Assembly: GCF_024758005.1 (NCBI RefSeq)
Contig: NZ_CP103288.1
Coordinates: 2,170,001-2,234,000, forward strand
Origin: Pseudarthrobacter sp. NS4
Lineage (GTDB): Bacteria; Actinomycetota; Actinomycetes; Actinomycetales; Micrococcaceae
Direction of reading: 5' to 3'
Length of the DNA stretch: 64,000 nucleotides
Notes under the pieces: model-generated
What the model saw: the letters and a program-made list of their open reading frames with translations, nothing else
Databases searched by the model: none
What the model was told of the DNA's origin: nothing
In this document: in pieces, positions 61,099 to 64,000 of the stretch
How positions within the stretch are numbered: position 1 is the stretch's first letter
How the letters are laid out: every line of letters starts with the position of its first letter
Made by a program: the position numbers and the translations under genes

Positions 61099-61887
61099 GT
61101 GAAGGCACTCTCGCAAAAGCGGCGTCACCCACTAGCAGCAATCGCATTGCTACTCATGGGGCTCCTCGTCACTGGTGGGCTCTACGCCGTGGCCACCACC
61201 GTCAATGAGGCAAAGGCTTCCACCACCACCTACAGCGCAAACGACGTCGAGGAAGGCGGCAAGCTTTTCGCCGCCAACTGCTCCACCTGCCACGGCATGG
61301 GCGCCAGCGGGTCCCAGGCTGGACCGTCCCTCGTAGGCGTCGGCGCCGCGTCTGTTGACTTCCAGGTGGGCACCGGCCGTATGCCGATGCAGATGAACGG
61401 TCCCCAGGCCATGGAGAAGCCCGTCCAGTTCAACGATGAGCAGACCCGGCAGCTTGCAGCCTACGTGGCTTCCCTGGGTGCCGGTCCGGCAATCCCTGAC
61501 GAAAGCCTGCTGGATGAGGGCGGAGACGCTGCCGTCGGTGGCGAGCTGTTCCGCACCAACTGCGCAATGTGCCACAACGCCGCTGCTGCCGGTGGTGCAC
61601 TGACCCGGGGCAAGTTCGCTCCCGAGCTGGCAGGCGTATCAGGAAAGCACATCTACGAGGCCATGGTGACCGGCCCGCAGAACATGCCGGTTTTCAGCGA
61701 CTCAAACATCACTCCCGAGGGTAAGCGCGACATCATCACCTTCCTGAAGCAGATCGAGTCCACCGGCTCCCCCGGTGGTGCCGCCCTCGGTTCCCTGGGC
61801 CCCGTTGCTGAAGGCCTGTTTGTCTGGGTTGCCGGCCTGGGTGTCATTATCGCGTTCACCATCTGGCTGACCTCGCGCACGTCCTGA
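61099..61887 (+). CDS. qcrC: Cytochrome bc1 complex diheme cytochrome c subunit
   Basis: Product of 262 residues from GTG. N-terminal helix (LAAIALLLMGLLVTGGLYAVA), two c-type heme sites CSTCH (about residues 59-63) and CAMCH (about 155-159), and a C-terminal anchor helix (FVWVAGLGVIIAFTIWLT). The tethered diheme subunit passes electrons directly to cytochrome oxidase, since these bacteria lack soluble cytochrome c. Confidence 0.95.
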   Translation: MKALSQKRRHPLAAIALLLMGLLVTGGLYAVATTVNEAKASTTTYSANDVEEGGKLFAANCSTCHGMGASGSQAGPSLVGVGAASVDFQVGTGRMPMQMNGPQAMEKPVQFNDEQTRQLAAYVASLGAGPAIPDESLLDEGGDAAVGGELFRTNCAMCHNAAAAGGALTRGKFAPELAGVSGKHIYEAMVTGPQNMPVFSDSNITPEGKRDIITFLKQIESTGSPGGAALGSLGPVAEGLFVWVAGLGVIIAFTIWLTSRTS

Positions 61888-61984
61888 CGTACCGCGAACC
61901 AAAAAACTTCTGCTGCCCTGTCAGCAGGTTGATATTAGAAACTAACCCGGCACCCGCCGGGACGAGAGAAGGATGAGGCGAATT

Positions 61985-63058
61985 ATGGGCAACCATAGTG
62001 ACGGCAGTCCGATCCACTCGGGCACCGTAGCTACGGCTGGTCAGAATGAGGTGGAGAAGTTCCAGGACCCTGGACTTCCTCCGCACCGTTTGCGCCTGGC
62101 TGACACGGACCCGAAGGCCGCAAAGCGGGCAGAACGGCAGGTCGCCTTACTATTTGGCATCTCCGTTGTTGGCACCCTGATCTTTCTGGTGGCGTATTTT
62201 GCCATTGATCTTGGGGTTGGAGAATCTACCATTGCCACCATCCGGCTGCAGAACATGCTGCTGGGTCTGGGAACGGCATTCTCAATGCTCGGCATTGGTA
62301 CCGGCATCGTGCACTGGGCCAAGGCCCTGATGCCCGACCACGAAGTCTCTGAAGAGCGCCACAAGATCCGCTACGAAGAGGACCGTGTCGCCGCCGTGCG
62401 CATCGTCGACGACATCGTCGAAGAGACGGGCATCAAGCGCCGGCCGCTGATCCGCAACACCCTTCTGGGTGCCGTGGCCCTCGCGCCGCTGCCCGCAGTC
62501 GCCATCTTCGGCGACCTCGGACCGCGCCCGGACGACAAGCTTGCCCACACCATGTGGGCCCCCACCGACGGGCAGCTTAAGCGTCTTGCCCGCGACCCCG
62601 ACGGCACCCCCATCAAGGCCTCGGATGTCACCATCGGCTCGGCTTTCCACGTTATTCCGGAAGGCCTGAACGAACTCCACGAGGGCAAGCTCAACGAGAA
62701 GGCCAAGGCCGTTGTGCTCCTCATGCGCCTGGACCCCGCGTCGTTGAACCCTTCCGCGGGCCGCGAGGACTGGGGCTACAACGGAATCGTTGCCTACTCC
62801 AAGATCTGCACCCACGTCGGTTGCCCTGTTGCCCTGTACGAGCAGCAGACGCACCACCTGCTGTGCCCGTGCCACCAGTCCACCTTTGACCTCACCCAAG
62901 AGTGCAAGGTGATCTTCGGCCCCGCCAGCCGGCCGCTCCCGCAGCTGCCCATCGCAGTTGATGACGAGGGCTACCTGGTCGCCACCAGCGACTTCAAAGA
63001 ACCCGTAGGACCAAGTTACTGGGAGCGTGATATGCATGAGCGCAGCATCGACAGCTGA
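61985..63058 (+). CDS. qcrA: Cytochrome bc1 complex Rieske iron-sulfur subunit
   Basis: Product of 357 residues taking the ATG at 61985 (GGATGAGG upstream); ATG 61973 abuts the SD and is less likely. Three helices near residues 50-70, 85-105 and 160-180 give the actinobacterial topology, with the Rieske domain at the C-terminal end. Cluster ligands are CTHVGC and CPCHQSTFD. Overlaps the qcrB start by 23 bases. Confidence 0.94.
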   Translation: MGNHSDGSPIHSGTVATAGQNEVEKFQDPGLPPHRLRLADTDPKAAKRAERQVALLFGISVVGTLIFLVAYFAIDLGVGESTIATIRLQNMLLGLGTAFSMLGIGTGIVHWAKALMPDHEVSEERHKIRYEEDRVAAVRIVDDIVEETGIKRRPLIRNTLLGAVALAPLPAVAIFGDLGPRPDDKLAHTMWAPTDGQLKRLARDPDGTPIKASDVTIGSAFHVIPEGLNELHEGKLNEKAKAVVLLMRLDPASLNPSAGREDWGYNGIVAYSKICTHVGCPVALYEQQTHHLLCPCHQSTFDLTQECKVIFGPASRPLPQLPIAVDDEGYLVATSDFKEPVGPSYWERDMHERSIDS

Positions 63059-64000
63059 GCCCGCTTTCGCCGCCAAAACCAAGACCGGTCGGGTTACCGA
63101 CTTTGTCGATTCACGTGTTGGCGGATCCGGAATCCTCCGGGAATTCGGCCGTAAGGTCTTCCCCGACCACTGGTCCTTCATGTTCGGCGAAGTGGCACTG
63201 TACTCCTTCGTTATCCTGCTGCTCTCCGGCACGTTCCTGACGTTCTTCTTCGACCCGTCCATGGCCGAGACACACTACGACGGTTCGTACGTTCCCCTCA
63301 AGGGCGTCGAAATGTCCGTCGCCTACAGCTCCTCCCTGGACATCTCGTTCGATATCCGCGGCGGCCTCTTCATGCGCCAGGTCCACCACTGGGCAGCACT
63401 GCTGTTCGTGGCGTCCATTGCCGTGCACATGCTGCGGGTTTTCTTCACAGGTGCGTTCCGCAAGCCGCGTGAGATGAACTGGGTAGTGGGCGGAGTCCTG
63501 CTCATCCTGGCCATGGCTGCCGGCTTCACCGGATACTCGCTCCCCGACGACCTGCTGTCCGGCAACGGCCTGCGGATTATCGACGGCGTGATCAAGTCCA
63601 TCCCGATCGTCGGTACGTACATCTCGTTCTTCCTCTTTGGCGGAGAGTTCCCGGGAACGGTAGTTATTGGGCGGCTTTACATGCTGCATATCCTGCTGGT
63701 TCCGGCCCTGATCCTGCTGATGATCGTCCTGCACCTGTTTATGGTTGTCATCCACAAGCACACCCAGTACCCCGGCCCGGGCCGCAACGACAACAACGTT
63801 GTCGGCTACCCCCTCGGTCCTGTCTACGCTGCGAAAGCCGGTGGATTCTTCTTCATCGTCTTCGGTGTCCTGGCTCTGATGGCAGGTTTCTTCACCATCA
63901 ACCCGATCTGGAACTACGGTCCGTATGACCCCTCCCCTGTGTCGGCCGGTACCCAGCCTGACTGGTACATCGGCTTCGTTGACGGTGCCCTGCGCCTGAT
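63036..64000 (+). CDS. qcrB: Cytochrome bc1 complex cytochrome b subunit (partial)
   Basis: Start ATG 63036 lies inside the end of qcrA; the window ends after 321 codons. Heme b ligands occur in MRQVHHWAA and [17 protein letters not shown], with [20 protein letters not shown] on the quinol side; mid-helix [19 protein letters not shown] is typical. The rest of the subunit is beyond the window. Overlap with qcrA implies translational coupling within the operon. Confidence 0.95.
   Translation, partial: MSAASTAEPAFAAKTKTGRVTDFVDSRVGGSGILREFGRKVFPDHWSFMFGEVALYSFVILLLSGTFLTFFFDPSMAETHYDGSYVPLKGVEMSVAYSSSLDISFDIRGGLFMRQVHHWAALLFVASIAVHMLRVFFTGAFRKPREMNWVVGGVLLILAMAAGFTGYSLPDDLLSGNGLRIIDGVIKSIPIVGTYISFFLFGGEFPGTVVIGRLYMLHILLVPALILLMIVLHLFMVVIHKHTQYPGPGRNDNNVVGYPLGPVYAAKAGGFFFIVFGVLALMAGFFTINPIWNYGPYDPSPVSAGTQPDWYIGFVDGALRL

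Noticed and set aside
63111-63761. 216-codon minus-strand open frame
   Set aside because: Antisense to qcrB; Asp/His/Gln-rich sequence typical of a reversed membrane-protein gene.
1-64000. CRISPR arrays, rRNA genes, intact insertion sequences or prophage
   Set aside because: No regularly spaced repeats, rRNA-like sequence, intact transposase or phage structural genes were seen; the relaxase fragment is only a remnant.

Overview
The window reads as chromosome of a high-GC Gram-positive actinobacterium of the Micrococcaceae, most likely Arthrobacter or Pseudarthrobacter. The evidence is the complete Pup-proteasome locus (arc/mpa, dop, pup, prcB, prcA, pafA) with PafB and PafC fused in one protein, mycothiol ligase mshC, RbpA, the actinobacterial qcrCAB/ctaE respiratory genes, a polyprenol-mannose synthase and a HelY-type helicase.

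Layout. 0-12.5 kb is mixed accessory or housekeeping sequence: a serine hydrolase broken by two frameshifts, an Ecm4-type glutathionyl-hydroquinone-reductase-like protein, an M50-like protein, a DUF4193 zinc-ribbon protein, two tandem GT9 glycosyltransferases (the first frameshifted), a lipoprotein phosphoesterase, an SGNH hydrolase, a DUF805 protein, a DUF2975/XRE pair behind a 31-bp inverted repeat, a HAD protein and a VOC-RidA fusion. 12.6-17.2 kb looks like a decaying acquired segment: small HTH gene, two-component system, DUF6326 membrane protein and an ABC ATPase that has lost its Walker B region. 17.2-28.4 kb holds a K+ channel, tRNA-Leu(GAG), an M20 peptidase, an acyl-CoA dehydrogenase, an aldo/keto reductase, uppP, mshC, a PAC2 protein, a HAD phosphatase and a site-2 protease. 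28.5-40 kb is the Pup-proteasome region: trmI, arc, dop, pup, prcB, prcA, pafA, two FKBP prolyl isomerases and fused pafBC. 40-47 kb holds tatA, tatC, helY, an amidohydrolase and a dolichol-phosphate-mannose-synthase-like gene; then rbpA, an SPFH/NfeD pair, an RlmA-like methyltransferase and peptide deformylase. 51.4-54.5 kb is a three-gene type III polyketide cluster (PKS, methyltransferase, FAD monooxygenase) resembling srsABC phenolic-lipid operons. 54.6-57.8 kb is a scarred region: a cold-shock gene between two copies of a roughly 145-bp repeat carrying a DUF4193 C-terminal tail, and a relaxase remnant. 58-64 kb has trpD and the start of the cytochrome bc1-aa3 genes (ctaE, qcrC, qcrA, qcrB), with qcrB running off the end.

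How the genes work together. Arc, the 20S subunits, Pup, PafA and Dop form one tagging-and-degradation pathway, and PafBC is the regulator next to it. QcrCAB and CtaE belong to the same respiratory supercomplex. TatA and TatC form a minimal Tat translocase. The PKS cluster probably makes a membrane phenolic lipid.

The most striking sequence-wide pattern is at gene starts. About 20 genes on both strands have a TANNNT -10 hexamer placed so that transcription should begin on, or one base from, the first base of the start codon, usually with no usable Shine-Dalgarno. This predicts pervasive leaderless mRNAs. Several frameshifts could be assembly errors and should be checked against reads.
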